Below are positions 49,713 through 59,329 of a stretch of DNA of 64,000 nucleotides, piece after piece. Positions within the stretch are counted from its first letter, which is position 1. The number at the start of each line of letters is the position of its first letter. Position numbers and translations under genes: made by a program. The notes below the pieces were generated by a model. It was not told the DNA's origin. It worked only from the letters and a program-made list of their open reading frames with translations, and ran no database searches. This stretch comes from Streptomyces sp. yr375 (GTDB lineage: Bacteria; Actinomycetota; Actinomycetes; Streptomycetales; Streptomycetaceae), in NCBI RefSeq assembly GCF_900110755.1, contig NZ_FOFF01000005.1:186001-250000 (forward strand), given 5' to 3'.

Positions 49713-51239
49713 GTGACTGCTCTCACTCTCAGCACCGCCGCGGCGCCCGGCCTCCGGGCCGACGCGATCGTCATCGGTGTCGCCAAGGGCGCGAAAGGCC
49801 CGATCGTTGCCCCAGGCGCCGAAGCCCTCGACTCGGCCTACGACGGCAGGCTCGCCGCCGTCCTGGAAACCCTCGGCGCCTCCGGGGCCGAGGGCGAGGT
49901 GACGAAGCTGCCCGCCCCGGCCGGCTTCAAGGCACCGCTCGTGCTCGCGGTGGGGCTCGGAGCCGAGCCCGAGAAGGACGCCGGCTACGACGCCGAGGCG
50001 CTGCGCCGGGCGGCCGGCGTGGCCGCCCGCACCCTCACCGGCACCAAGAAGGCCGCGTTCGCGCTGCCGGCGGCCGACGCCGCCGACCTCGGCGCGATCG
50101 CCGAGGGCGTGGTGCTCGGCGCGTACTCCTTCGACGCCTACAAGCACCACGGCGGCGACGCCAAGGCCAAGAGCGCCAAGGCCCCGCTCGCCGAGGCCGC
50201 CCTGCTCGGCGGGAAGCCGCGCGACGCCGCCCACAAGGCCGCGCTGCTGCGTGCCGCCGCCGTCGGCGAGGAGCTCAACCGCGCCCGCGACCTGATCAAC
50301 ATGCCGCCGAACGACCTCCACCCCGAGGCGTTCGCCGCCCTGGCGCAGACCGCGGCCAAGGAGCACGGCATCAAGGTGCAGGTGCTCGACGAGAAGGCCC
50401 TCGCCAAGGGCGGCTACGGCGGCATCCTCGGCGTCGGCGTCGGCTCCGCCGCGGCCCCCCGCCTGGTGAAGCTGTCGTACACGTCCGCCAAGGCGAAGAA
50501 GCACCTGGCGTTCGTCGGCAAGGGCATCACCTACGACTCGGGCGGCATCTCGCTGAAGCCCGCCGGGCACAACGAGACGATGAAGTGCGACATGAGCGGC
50601 GCGGCGGCGGTCTTCGCCGCCGTGGTCGCCGCCGCGCGTCTCGGCCTGGAGGTCAACGTCACCGGCTGGCTGGCGCTCGCCGAGAACATGCCGTCGGGCT
50701 CCGCCACCCGACCGGGTGACGTGCTTCGCATGTACAGCGGCAAGACCGTCGAGGTGCTCAACACCGACGCCGAGGGCCGGCTGGTCCTGGCGGACGCGCT
50801 GTGGGCGGCCTCCGAGGAGAAGCCGGACGCGATCGTCGACGTGGCGACGCTGACCGGGGCGATGGTGCTGGCGCTGGGCAGCCGGACCTTCGGGATCATG
50901 GCCAACGACGAGGCGTTCCGCTCGTCGCTGCACGAGGCCGCCGAGGAGGTCGGGGAGCCGGCGTGGCCGATGCCGCTGCCGGAGCACCTGCGCAAGGGCA
51001 TGGACTCCAGCGTCGCCGACATCGCGAACATGGGTGAGCGGATGGGCGGCGGGCTGGTGGCCGGGCTGTTCCTGCGGGAGTTCGTGGGCGAGGGGATCAC
51101 CTGGGCGCACCTGGACATCGCCGGGCCGGCGTTCAACGAGGGGGGTCCTTTCGGGTACACGCCGAAGGGCGGTACGGGGTCCGCGGTGCGGACGCTGGTT
51201 CGCCTTGCTGAACTGACCGCGGCGGGCGATCTCGGTTAG
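49713..51239 (+). CDS. pepA: Leucyl aminopeptidase (M17 family)
   Basis: 508 residues from the GTG at 49713. C-terminal M17 catalytic domain: KGITYDSGGISLKPAGHNET (metal-binding Lys and Asp) and the signature NTDAEGRLVLADAL with the second-metal Asp/Glu. The N-terminal macro-like domain is Ala-rich. Hexameric cytosolic enzyme releasing N-terminal amino acids; some members also bind DNA. Position beside lpd and sucB is conserved in Streptomyces. Confidence 0.94.
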   Translation: MTALTLSTAAAPGLRADAIVIGVAKGAKGPIVAPGAEALDSAYDGRLAAVLETLGASGAEGEVTKLPAPAGFKAPLVLAVGLGAEPEKDAGYDAEALRRAAGVAARTLTGTKKAAFALPAADAADLGAIAEGVVLGAYSFDAYKHHGGDAKAKSAKAPLAEAALLGGKPRDAAHKAALLRAAAVGEELNRARDLINMPPNDLHPEAFAALAQTAAKEHGIKVQVLDEKALAKGGYGGILGVGVGSAAAPRLVKLSYTSAKAKKHLAFVGKGITYDSGGISLKPAGHNETMKCDMSGAAAVFAAVVAAARLGLEVNVTGWLALAENMPSGSATRPGDVLRMYSGKTVEVLNTDAEGRLVLADALWAASEEKPDAIVDVATLTGAMVLALGSRTFGIMANDEAFRSSLHEAAEEVGEPAWPMPLPEHLRKGMDSSVADIANMGERMGGGLVAGLFLREFVGEGITWAHLDIAGPAFNEGGPFGYTPKGGTGSAVRTLVRLAELTAAGDLG

Positions 51240-51289
51240 TGCTGTCGGTGCGGGGACTGTGCGCCTGATCACTCGGGTCCGTCCGTTTT

Positions 51290-51341
51290 GTGGCGGGTGC
51301 GGGCCGGGTGTGGTCGGTCGCGCAGTTCCCCGCGCCCCTGG
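51290..51341. repeat. Dispersed streptomycete intergenic repeat, copy D
   Basis: TGTGGCGGGTGCGGGCCGGG, then TGTGGTCGGTCGCGCAGTTC and CCCGCGCCCCTGG, a typical short copy of the same family as 11136 and 15908, placed between pepA and lpd. Confidence 0.6.
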
Positions 51342-51518
51342 GTCGGGACAGTGGGCGGTCTCACATAGGTGCCCCGTGTCTCGTTGGGGTGTGACAAGTG
51401 CGAGGATGGGGCCTGGCAGGACAGGGCCCCCACCACAGGGCCGATGAAGAGCGGCCGGACACCAGCCGCCGACCGGTCGCTGGAGACCGGCGTGGCGCAC
51501 ATGCATGGAGGACGTGAC

Positions 51519-52907
51519 GTGGCGAACGACGCCAGCACCGTTTTCGACCTAGTGATCCTCGGCGGTGGCAGTGGCGGTTACGCCGCGGCCCTGCGCGGGG
51601 CGCAGTTGGGTCTGGACGTCGCCCTGATCGAGAAGGACAAGGTCGGCGGCACCTGCCTGCACCGGGGTTGCATCCCCACCAAGGCCCTGCTGCACGCGGG
51701 CGAGATCGCCGACCAGGCCCGCGAGAGCGAGCAGTTCGGCGTCAAGGCCACCTTCGAGGGCATCGACATCGCGGGGGTCCACAAGTACAAGGACGGTGTG
51801 ATCTCCGGCCTGTACAAGGGCCTGCAGGGGCTCGTCGCCTCCCGCAAGGTGACGTACATCGAGGGCGAGGGGCGCCTGTCGTCGCCGACCTCCGTCGACG
51901 TGAACGGGCAGCGGATCCAGGGCCGCCATGTCCTGCTGGCGACCGGCTCCGTGCCGAAGTCGCTGCCGGGCCTGGAGATCGACGGCAACCGGATCATCTC
52001 CTCCGACCACGCCCTCGTCCTGGACCGCGTGCCGAAGTCCGCGATCATCCTGGGCGGCGGCGTCATCGGCGTCGAGTTCGCCTCGGCGTGGAAGTCCTTC
52101 GGCGCGGACGTCACGATCGTCGAGGGCCTCAAGCACCTCGCGCCGCTCGAGGACGAGAACTCCTCCAAGCTGCTCGAGCGCGCGTTCCGCAAGCGCGGCA
52201 TCAAGTTCAACCTGGGCACCTTCTTCTCGAAGGCGGAGTACACCGCCGACGGCGTCAAGGTCACCCTGGCCGACGGCAAGGAGTTCGAGGCCGAGCTGCT
52301 GCTGGTCGCGGTGGGCCGCGGACCCGTCTCGGCCGGTCTGGGTTACGAGGAGCAGGGCGTCGCGATGGACCGCGGCTACGTCCTGGTCGACGAGTACATG
52401 CGGACGAACGTCCCGACCGTCTCCGCCGTCGGCGACCTGGTCCCGACGCTCCAGCTCGCGCACGTCGGCTTCGCCGAGGGCATCCTGGTGGCGGAGCGGC
52501 TGGCCGGCCTGAAGGCCGTCCCGATCGACTACGACGGTGTCCCGCGGGTGACGTACTGCCACCCCGAGGTCGCCTCCGTGGGCATCACCGAGGCCAAGGC
52601 CAAGGAGATCTACGGCGCGGACAAGGTCGTCGCTCTGAAGTACAACCTGGCGGGCAACGGCAAGAGCAAGATCCTCAACACCTCGGGCGAGATCAAGCTC
52701 GTCCAGGTGAAGGACGGTGCGGTGGTCGGCGTCCACATGGTCGGCGACCGCATGGGCGAGCAGGTCGGCGAAGCCCAGCTCATCTACAACTGGGAGGCGC
52801 TGCCGGCCGAGGTCGCGCAGCTCATCCACGCCCACCCGACGCAGAGCGAGGCGCTCGGCGAAGCCCACCTGGCCCTGGCGGGCAAGCCGCTGCACTCGCA
52901 CGACTGA
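51519..52907 (+). CDS. lpdA: Dihydrolipoyl dehydrogenase (E3)
   Basis: 462 residues from a GTG with GGAGG seven bases upstream. FAD motif LVILGGGSGGYAAALRG, redox-active disulfide GGTCLHRGCIPTKA, NAD motif ILGGGVIGVEFASAW, and the C-terminal active-site HAHPTQSEALGEA. It reoxidises dihydrolipoamide on E2 subunits. It lies 59 bases upstream of the sucB E2 gene and near the aceE E1 gene, giving the components of a 2-oxoacid dehydrogenase complex in one neighbourhood. Confidence 0.97.
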   Translation: MANDASTVFDLVILGGGSGGYAAALRGAQLGLDVALIEKDKVGGTCLHRGCIPTKALLHAGEIADQARESEQFGVKATFEGIDIAGVHKYKDGVISGLYKGLQGLVASRKVTYIEGEGRLSSPTSVDVNGQRIQGRHVLLATGSVPKSLPGLEIDGNRIISSDHALVLDRVPKSAIILGGGVIGVEFASAWKSFGADVTIVEGLKHLAPLEDENSSKLLERAFRKRGIKFNLGTFFSKAEYTADGVKVTLADGKEFEAELLLVAVGRGPVSAGLGYEEQGVAMDRGYVLVDEYMRTNVPTVSAVGDLVPTLQLAHVGFAEGILVAERLAGLKAVPIDYDGVPRVTYCHPEVASVGITEAKAKEIYGADKVVALKYNLAGNGKSKILNTSGEIKLVQVKDGAVVGVHMVGDRMGEQVGEAQLIYNWEALPAEVAQLIHAHPTQSEALGEAHLALAGKPLHSHD

Positions 52908-52966
52908 CCCTCGGTCGACGAAGCGACGACTCAGACTTCCGCAATCGTTAAGGAGCAACCGAAACC

Positions 52967-54736
52967 ATGGCGGTTTCCGTAACCCTTCCGGCGCTCGGCG
53001 AGAGCGTCACCGAGGGCACTGTCACCCGCTGGCTGAAGGCCGAGGGTGAGCGCGTCGAGGCCGACGAGCCGCTGCTCGAGGTGTCGACCGACAAGGTCGA
53101 CACCGAGATCCCCTCGCCCGTGTCCGGCATCCTCGCCTCCATCAAGGTGGCCGAGGACGAGACGGTCGAGGTCGGCGCCGAGCTGGCCCTCATCGACGAC
53201 GGCACGGGCGCGCCCGCTGCCGCCCCGGCTCCGGCCGCCGAGCCCGTCGCGGCCCCGGCTCCGGTGGCCGAGGCCCCCGCCGCCCCCGCGCCGGCCCCCG
53301 AGGCTCCGGCCGCGCCCGCTCCCGCCGGTGCTGCCACCGGCACGGACGTCGTGCTGCCCGCGCTCGGTGAGTCCGTCACCGAGGGCACCGTCACCCGCTG
53401 GCTGAAGTCGGTCGGCGACAGCGTCGAGGCCGACGAGCCGCTGCTCGAGGTCTCGACCGACAAGGTCGACACCGAGATCCCGGCGCCCACCTCCGGTGTG
53501 CTGCTCGAGATCACTGTCGCCGAGGACGAGACCGCCGAGGTCGGCGCCAAGCTCGCCGTCATCGGCGCCCCGGGCGCCGCCCCGGCGGCTGCCCCGGCCG
53601 CCCCGGCCCCGGCGCCCGTCGCCGCCGCCCCGGCCCCCGCGCCGGTCGCACCGGCTCCGGCTCCGGCCGCTCCGGCGCCCGCCCCGGTCGCCGCCGCTCC
53701 GGCTCCGGCCCCCGTGGCCGCCGCCCCGGCTCCCGCGCCGGTCGCCCCCGCTCCGGTCGCCCCGGCCGCCCCCGCCCCCGCGGCTCCCGCCGCCGGGGAC
53801 GACGGTGCCTACGTGACCCCGCTGGTGCGCAAGCTCGCCGCCGAGAACGGCGTCGACCTGGCCGCCGTCAAGGGCACCGGTGTCGGTGGCCGGATCCGCA
53901 AGCAGGACGTCATCGCAGCCGCCGAGGCCGCGAAGGCCGCCGCCGCCGCTGCCCCGGCTCCGGTCGCCGCCGCGCCGGCCGCCAAGAAGGCCGCCCCGGC
54001 CCTGGAGGTCTCTCCCCTCCGTGGCCAGACCGTCAAGATGCCGCGCATCCGCAAGGTCATCGGCGACAACATGGTCAAGGCGCTGCACGAGCAGGCGCAG
54101 TTGTCGTCGGTCGTCGAGGTCGACGTCACGCGTCTGATGCGGCTGCGTGCCAAGGCGAAGGACTCCTTCGCGGCGCGCGAGGGCGTCAAGCTCTCCCCGA
54201 TGCCGTTCTTCGTGAAGGCGGCGGCCCAGGCGCTGAAGGCCCACCCGGTCATCAACGCCAAGATCAACGAGGCCGACGGCACGATCACCTACTTCGGCAC
54301 CGAGAACATCAACATCGCGGTGGACTCGGAGAAGGGCCTGATGACCCCGGTCATCAAGGGCGCCGGTGACCTCAACATCGCCGGTATCTCGAAGGCCACG
54401 GCCGAGCTGGCCGGCAAGGTCCGTGGCAACAAGATCACCCCGGACGAGCTGTCCGGCGGCACCTTCACCATCTCCAACACCGGTTCGCGCGGTGCGCTCT
54501 TCGACACGATCATCGTGCCGCCGGGCCAGGTCGCGATCCTCGGCATCGGTGCCACGGTCAAGCGTCCGGCCGTCATCGAGACGGAGGAGGGCACGGTCAT
54601 CGGCGTCCGCGACATGACGTACCTGACCCTGTCCTACGACCACCGCCTGGTCGACGGCGCCGACGCGGCCCGTTACCTGACGTCGGTCAAGGCGATCCTG
54701 GAAGCCGGCGAGTTCGAGGTCGAGCTCGGCCTGTAA
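52967..54736 (+). CDS. sucB: Dihydrolipoamide acyltransferase E2 with two lipoyl domains
   Basis: 589 residues. Two lipoyl domains, each with the modified lysine in [12 protein letters not shown] (about residues 42 and 165), joined by long Ala/Pro linkers ([18 protein letters not shown]). A peripheral-subunit-binding domain follows ([20 protein letters not shown], about 283-320), then the acyltransferase core with catalytic [15 protein letters not shown]. Annotated as succinyltransferase in Streptomyces; as in mycobacterial DlaT it may also serve as acetyltransferase for AceE. ATG with AAGGAG upstream; a strong terminator follows. Confidence 0.93.
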   Translation: MAVSVTLPALGESVTEGTVTRWLKAEGERVEADEPLLEVSTDKVDTEIPSPVSGILASIKVAEDETVEVGAELALIDDGTGAPAAAPAPAAEPVAAPAPVAEAPAAPAPAPEAPAAPAPAGAATGTDVVLPALGESVTEGTVTRWLKSVGDSVEADEPLLEVSTDKVDTEIPAPTSGVLLEITVAEDETAEVGAKLAVIGAPGAAPAAAPAAPAPAPVAAAPAPAPVAPAPAPAAPAPAPVAAAPAPAPVAAAPAPAPVAPAPVAPAAPAPAAPAAGDDGAYVTPLVRKLAAENGVDLAAVKGTGVGGRIRKQDVIAAAEAAKAAAAAAPAPVAAAPAAKKAAPALEVSPLRGQTVKMPRIRKVIGDNMVKALHEQAQLSSVVEVDVTRLMRLRAKAKDSFAAREGVKLSPMPFFVKAAAQALKAHPVINAKINEADGTITYFGTENINIAVDSEKGLMTPVIKGAGDLNIAGISKATAELAGKVRGNKITPDELSGGTFTISNTGSRGALFDTIIVPPGQVAILGIGATVKRPAVIETEEGTVIGVRDMTYLTLSYDHRLVDGADAARYLTSVKAILEAGEFEVELGL

Positions 54737-54762
54737 CCCAGTCCCACCAGCACAACAACCCC

Positions 54763-54802
54763 CGAACGCCCCCGCCCGGAACCTTCCGGCCGGGGGCGTT
54801 CG
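54763..54802 (+). terminator. Terminator after the lpdA-sucB operon
   Basis: CGAACGCCCCCG (54763-54774) pairs with CGGGGGCGTTCG (54791-54802), with extra CCGG pairing towards the loop. It lies 27 bases after the sucB stop. Confidence 0.85.
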
Positions 54803-54860
54803 TCTGCCGCTTTCGGCAACCGCCGCCACCGACGGCACCTTTGCCACTACATCTGGTGTC

Positions 54861-55046
54861 ATGAGTGCCATCACCTTGCGCATCCCGGACTCCATGGACA
54901 AGGCGCTGCGGGACGCCGCCGCCGACGCCCCCTCCCTCAACGACTACATCCTGAAGGCCGTACGTCGGCAGATGACGCTGGACGCCGCTCGCAAACTCGC
55001 CGCGCTCGGGCAGCTCGACCTGGAGGGGGAGGGCGACGCACTGTGA
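54861..55046 (+). CDS. Ribbon-helix-helix-like antitoxin of a toxin-antitoxin pair
   Basis: 61 residues, MSAITLRIPDSMDKALRDAA. The short N-terminal strand ITLRIPDSM followed by two helices fits the ribbon-helix-helix DNA-binding fold of antitoxins; the C-terminal LAALGQLDLEGEGDAL would bind the toxin. It overlaps the following gene by four bases. It lies between a sucB terminator and the gntR gene. No close family member is named with certainty. Confidence 0.75.
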   Translation: MSAITLRIPDSMDKALRDAAADAPSLNDYILKAVRRQMTLDAARKLAALGQLDLEGEGDAL

Positions 55047-55354
55047 GCATCCAGAGGGGGGACGTGTGGGACGTCGACACCGGCAAAGGCGTCCGCACGG
55101 TACTCGTCGTCAGTCTTGACGGGCTGGCCGACACGTACGGGGTGGTCGTCGCCCTTGTCCTGCACGCGCCGGCCGCACACCCCGACACGGCGATGAGCGT
55201 CCGCCTCACGTCACCCATCGACGCCTCGGTCGTCGCCGTCGATCTCCTCCAGCTCGCCTCGGCCCGCTTCGACACCGGGACCCGGCACGGCACCATCGGC
55301 CCGGGTCCGCTGGCGCAGGTGGACAACGCGCTCCGCGCGGTCCTCGACCTCTAG
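55043..55354 (+). CDS. MazF/PemK-like toxin (CcdB-like fold)
   Basis: 103 residues. The N-terminus QRGDVWDVDTGKGVRTVLVVSLDGL follows the RGDVWxVD...RxVLVVS pattern of MazF/PemK endoribonuclease toxins; the rest is more diverged (RLTSPIDASVVAVDLLQLAS). GTG start overlapping the antitoxin stop. The pair would inhibit translation by mRNA cleavage when the antitoxin is lost. Activity is inference from fold and operon structure. Confidence 0.72.
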   Translation: MSIQRGDVWDVDTGKGVRTVLVVSLDGLADTYGVVVALVLHAPAAHPDTAMSVRLTSPIDASVVAVDLLQLASARFDTGTRHGTIGPGPLAQVDNALRAVLDL

Positions 55355-55487
55355 GGCCCGTGGCGGAGGAGACCGGGGTACGCGGTGCCCGGGGCGGCAC
55401 GGCACCCCGGGAACGGCGTGTAAGTCTCATCTCACCTGCGTAAAAGCATCCCCGGACGCCCTTCTGGAAAGCGCTCACGGCCGTATT

Positions 55488-55502
55488 GTCTAAGCGTCAG
55501 AC
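55488..55502. promoter_or_regulatory. Candidate operator upstream of the GntR gene
   Basis: GTCTAAGCGTCAGAC has short inverted arms GTCT and AGAC around a seven-base centre, 43 bases before the GntR start. GntR/FCD regulators usually bind such dyads near their own promoter. Weak evidence. Confidence 0.35.
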
Positions 55503-55544
55503 GTCCCCGGGGCCGAGGGGCGGCCCCTGCTCGAAGGAGCTTTC

Positions 55545-56168
55545 ATGACCGCGCCCGTCGTCCACTCGCTGCGCGAACAGATCCGCGAGCACATCGTGGA
55601 GGGGATCGTCAGCGGGCGCTGGCAGCCGGGCGAGCGGATCGTGGAGCGGCGGATCGCGACCGAGCTGGAGGTCAGCCAGACGCCGGTGCGAGAAGCGCTG
55701 CGCGAGCTGGAGTCGCTGCGGCTGATCGAGTCCGCGCCGAACAAGGGCGTGCGGGTGCGCAACCTCACGGCGGCGGACCTGGAGGAGAGTTACCCCGTAC
55801 GGGCCGGTCTGGAGGCGATCGCGGCGGAACTGGCCGCGCAGCGGCTCGCCGAGGACTGCTCGGCCCTCGAACCCCATGTCGCCGCCCTGTACGAGGCCGA
55901 CCGCGCCGCCGACGGCACCGGCCAGGTGCGGCACACCGTCGGCTTCCACCGCGAGCTGGTGCGGGCGGCCGGGAACTCGGTGCTGCTGCACACCTGGGAG
56001 GGCCTCGGCATCGAGGTGTTCACGGCGCTGTCCATCCGCTGGCTGGGAACCGTGCAGCAGTCGTACGCGGAGGAGCACGAGGAGCTGGTGGCCGCGTTCA
56101 AGCGGCGCGATCCGCGGATCGCCGAGCTGGTGAAGGCGCATGTGCTGGGGTGTGCGCCGAGGGCGTGA
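55545..56168 (+). CDS. GntR-family transcriptional regulator (FCD subfamily)
   Basis: 207 residues. N-terminal winged helix (LREQIREHIVEGIVSGRWQP, RRIATELEVSQTPVREALRE) and C-terminal all-helical FCD ligand domain with the acidic/His metal-binding pattern (HTVGFHRELVRAAGN). FCD regulators sense small organic acids. It is the gene immediately upstream of aceE, whose promoter contains a 17-bp palindrome, so it is the best candidate regulator of pyruvate dehydrogenase; this is inference. ATG with GAAGGAG upstream. Confidence 0.92.
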   Translation: MTAPVVHSLREQIREHIVEGIVSGRWQPGERIVERRIATELEVSQTPVREALRELESLRLIESAPNKGVRVRNLTAADLEESYPVRAGLEAIAAELAAQRLAEDCSALEPHVAALYEADRAADGTGQVRHTVGFHRELVRAAGNSVLLHTWEGLGIEVFTALSIRWLGTVQQSYAEEHEELVAAFKRRDPRIAELVKAHVLGCAPRA

Positions 56169-56172
56169 GCCC

Positions 56173-56253
56173 GTCGGACGGCAGTCGGACAGCGGCCGGA
56201 CGGCGGCTGGTCAGCAGTCGGTGAGCGGTCGGTCAGCAGGTGGGTGCCAGTCG
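56173..56253. repeat. Short degenerate repeats after the gntR stop
   Basis: CGTCGGACGGCAGTCGGACA, GCGGCCGGACGGCGGCTGGT and CAGCAGTCGGTGAGCGGTCG repeat GTCGGACRGC- and GTCRGCAG-like units for about 80 bases, starting a few bases behind the stop codon. Confidence 0.6.
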
Positions 56254-56379
56254 AGCACCCCCGCGCTCACCTGCGGAAACGGCTTGAATTCGCCCTAAAT
56301 AAAGCGGCACCCGGTGCCCGCCCGAAAGGCACCCCGTGCCGACTTTCTCGTAATCGAGAGGTTTTGCCCTTCAACCCTT

Positions 56380-56396
56380 TGATCGATCATCGATCA
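56380..56396. promoter_or_regulatory. Perfect palindrome in the aceE promoter
   Basis: TGATCGATCATCGATCA is a perfect 17-bp inverted repeat. It overlaps a TTGATC -35-like hexamer (56379-56384) and ends six bases before a TACAGT -10-like hexamer (56403-56408; spacing 18), the ideal place for repression. The rest of the 348-bp gap upstream of aceE (56169-56516) holds the post-gntR repeats and a leader of about 105 bases. Confidence 0.65.
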
Positions 56397-56516
56397 GCGC
56401 GTTACAGTCGCCGACGGACTCCCACCAGAGCCCACGCCCTGTCCTGCCAAAGACCAAGGGCACCCCCGGAACACCCACCTCACAGGGAACCCCCTTCGAC
56501 TGAGGAAGGCGGCGAC

Positions 56517-59234
56517 ATGACCGACCCCCAGGCCATCCAGCCGAGCGCGCTCGACCAGCTCCCCGACCGTGACCCGGAGGAGACCGCCGAATGGCAGGCC
56601 TCCCTGGACGCGGTCGCCAAGGCGGCCGGGCCGCACCGCGCCGCGTACCTGATGCGCCGCACGCTGGAGCGTGCCGAGGGCAACGGCATCGCGCTGCCGA
56701 AGCTGCTCGAGACCGACTACGTCAACACCATCCCCACCGCCGCCGAGCCCTCCGCGCCCGGCGACGAGGAGCTGGAGCGGAAGATCACCGCGTGGAACCG
56801 CTGGAACGCGGCCGCGATGGTCAGCCGGGGCAGCAAACACGGCGTCGGCGGCCACATCGCCACCTTCGCCTCCGCCGCCTGGCTCTACGAGACCGGCTTC
56901 AACCACTTCTTCCAGGGCAAGGAGCGGGACGGCTCCGGCGACCAGCTCTACATCCAGGGCCACGCCTCCCCCGGCATCTACGCCCGCGCCTTCCTCGACG
57001 GCCGGCTGACCGAGCGGCACCTCGACAACTTCCGTCAGGAGGCGGGCGGCGACGGCCTCCCGTCGTATCCGCACCCGCGCCGGCTGCCCTGGCTGTGGGA
57101 GTTCCCGACCGTCTCCATGGGTCTCGGTCCGCTCTCCGCCATCTACCAGGCGCGCTTCAACCGGTACCTCACCAACCGCGCCATCAAGGACGTCTCGGCG
57201 TCGCACGTGTGGGCGTTCCTCGGTGACGGCGAGATGGACGAGCCCGAGTCGACGGCGGCCCTCGCGCTCGCCTCCCGCGAGGGCCTGGACAACCTGACCT
57301 TCGTCATCAACTGCAACCTGCAGCGCCTCGACGGCCCGGTCCGCGCCAACTTCAAGATCGTGCAGGAGCTGGAGGCGCAGTTCCGCGGCGCCGGCTGGAA
57401 CGTCGTGAAGTCGCTGTGGGGCTCGGCGTGGGACGAGCTGTTCCAGCTCGACACCACGGGCGCGCTCGTCCGGCGGCTGCGCGAGGTGCCGGACGCCCAG
57501 GTGCAGACGTACCAGACGCGTGACGCCGCCTACATCCGCCAGGACTTCTTCGGCAAGGACGCGGCGCTCGTCGACATGGCGAAGCTGCTGTCCGACGACA
57601 AGATCCTGGAGTGCTTCCACCTCTCGCGCGGTGGTCACGAGGCGCGCAAGGTGTACGCCGCGTACAAGGCGGCCGTCGAGTTCAAGGGCGCGCCGACCGT
57701 CATCCTGGCGCAGACCGTCAAGGGGCACACCCTCGGCGAGGGCTTCGCGTCGAAGAACGCCAACCACCAGATGAAGAAGCTGTCGGTGGACGAGTTCAAG
57801 ACGATGCGCGACCTGCTGGAACTGCCCATCAAGGACAGCGACTTCGTCGACGGGGTCGTGCCCTACGGCCACCCCGGCGCCGACGCCCCCGAGGTGCGCT
57901 ACCTCCAGGAGCGCCGCGCGGCGCTCGGCGGCCCGGCCCCGGCCCGCCGTACGCACGCGATCGCTCCGCTGCCGGCCCCCGCCGACAAGACGTTCGCGTC
58001 CTTCGACAAGGGCTCCGGCTCCCAGAACGTGGCCACCACCATGGCCTTCGTCCGCCTGATCAAGGACCTGGTCCGCGACAAGGAGACGGGCCGGCGCTGG
58101 GTGCCGATCGTCCCCGACGAGGCGCGCACGTTCGGCATGGAGTCGCTCTTCCCGTCCCTCGGGATCTACTCCCCCAAGGGCCAGACGTACGAGCCGGTCG
58201 ACCGTGACCAGCTCATGTACTACAAGGAGGCCCAGAACGGCCAGATCCTCAACGAGGGGATCACCGAGGCCGGTTCGATGGCCGACTTCATCGCCGCGTC
58301 CAGCGCGTACTCCACGCACGGCGAGCCGATGATCCCGTTCTACATCTTCTACTCGATGTTCGGCTGGCAGCGTACGGCCGACCAGATGTGGCAGCTCGGC
58401 GACCAGCTCGGCCGCGGCTTCCTCGTCGGCGCCACGGCGGGCCGTACGACCCTGACGGGCGAGGGCCTCCAGCACGCCGACGGCCACTCCCCGGTCATCG
58501 CCGCGACCAACCCGGCCGCCCTCAGCTACGACCCGGCGTTCGCGTACGAGGTCGCCACGATCGTCAAGGACGGTCTGCGCCGGATGTACGGCGCGGCGGC
58601 CCCGGGCGAGGACCAGAACGTCTTCTACTACCTGACCGTCTACAACGAGCCGATGCCCCAGCCGGCCAAGCCGTCCGCCGTCGGCGGCGCCGCGAGCGTC
58701 GACGAGGGCATCGTCAAGGGCCTGTACCGCTTCAACACGGCGGAGTCGGCGGGCGTGCAGGTGGCGGCGGCCAACGCCCCGCGCATCCAGCTCCTGGCTT
58801 CGGGCACCGCGATCCACTGGGCCCTCACGGCGCAGAAGCTGCTCGCCGAGGAGTGGGGGGTGGCCGCCGACGTGTGGTCCGCGACCTCCTGGACCGAGCT
58901 GCGCCGGGACGCGCTGGAGGCCGACGCGGCCCTGCTGCGCGGCGAGGAGCGCGTGCCGTACGTCCGGCAGGCGCTGCAGGGCGCCGAGGGTCCGGTCCTC
59001 GCGGTCTCCGACTACATGCGCCAGGTCCCGGACCAGATCGCGCAGTGGGTCGAGCAGGACTACTCCTCCCTGGGCGCGGACGGTTTCGGCCTCTCCGACA
59101 CCCGCGACGCGGCCCGCCGCCACTTCGGCGTCGACGCCCAGTCGATCGTCGTAGCGGCCCTGGCCCAACTCGCCCGCCGCGGCGAGACCAAGGCCACCTC
59201 GGTAAAGGAAGCACGCGAGCGCTACGGCCTGTAA
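56517..59234 (+). CDS. aceE: Pyruvate dehydrogenase E1 component (homodimeric type)
   Basis: 905 residues from an ATG with AGGAAGG about 8 bases upstream. The thiamine-diphosphate motif is [20 protein letters not shown] ... INCNLQ, and [16 protein letters not shown] and [19 protein letters not shown] are typical of single-chain AceE rather than alpha/beta E1. It decarboxylates pyruvate and acetylates the lipoyl groups of E2. No dedicated E2 gene follows, so it probably uses the two-lipoyl E2 at 52967. Ended by a strong hairpin. Confidence 0.97.
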   Translation: MTDPQAIQPSALDQLPDRDPEETAEWQASLDAVAKAAGPHRAAYLMRRTLERAEGNGIALPKLLETDYVNTIPTAAEPSAPGDEELERKITAWNRWNAAAMVSRGSKHGVGGHIATFASAAWLYETGFNHFFQGKERDGSGDQLYIQGHASPGIYARAFLDGRLTERHLDNFRQEAGGDGLPSYPHPRRLPWLWEFPTVSMGLGPLSAIYQARFNRYLTNRAIKDVSASHVWAFLGDGEMDEPESTAALALASREGLDNLTFVINCNLQRLDGPVRANFKIVQELEAQFRGAGWNVVKSLWGSAWDELFQLDTTGALVRRLREVPDAQVQTYQTRDAAYIRQDFFGKDAALVDMAKLLSDDKILECFHLSRGGHEARKVYAAYKAAVEFKGAPTVILAQTVKGHTLGEGFASKNANHQMKKLSVDEFKTMRDLLELPIKDSDFVDGVVPYGHPGADAPEVRYLQERRAALGGPAPARRTHAIAPLPAPADKTFASFDKGSGSQNVATTMAFVRLIKDLVRDKETGRRWVPIVPDEARTFGMESLFPSLGIYSPKGQTYEPVDRDQLMYYKEAQNGQILNEGITEAGSMADFIAASSAYSTHGEPMIPFYIFYSMFGWQRTADQMWQLGDQLGRGFLVGATAGRTTLTGEGLQHADGHSPVIAATNPAALSYDPAFAYEVATIVKDGLRRMYGAAAPGEDQNVFYYLTVYNEPMPQPAKPSAVGGAASVDEGIVKGLYRFNTAESAGVQVAAANAPRIQLLASGTAIHWALTAQKLLAEEWGVAADVWSATSWTELRRDALEADAALLRGEERVPYVRQALQGAEGPVLAVSDYMRQVPDQIAQWVEQDYSSLGADGFGLSDTRDAARRHFGVDAQSIVVAALAQLARRGETKATSVKEARERYGL

Positions 59235-59249
59235 GCCGACGGCTCGACG

Positions 59250-59285
59250 GGAAGGGGGGTGCGGCGTCTGCCGCACCCCCCTTCC
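59250..59285 (+). terminator. Strong terminator after aceE
   Basis: A perfect 16-bp stem, GGAAGGGGGGTGCGGC and GCCGCACCCCCCTTCC, with a four-base GTCT loop, followed by TTGTT. It starts 16 bases after the aceE stop. Confidence 0.9.
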
Positions 59286-59329
59286 TTGTTGCCGCTCTCG
59301 TTGTCAGTGGGTCCCGGCATCATGGGCGC

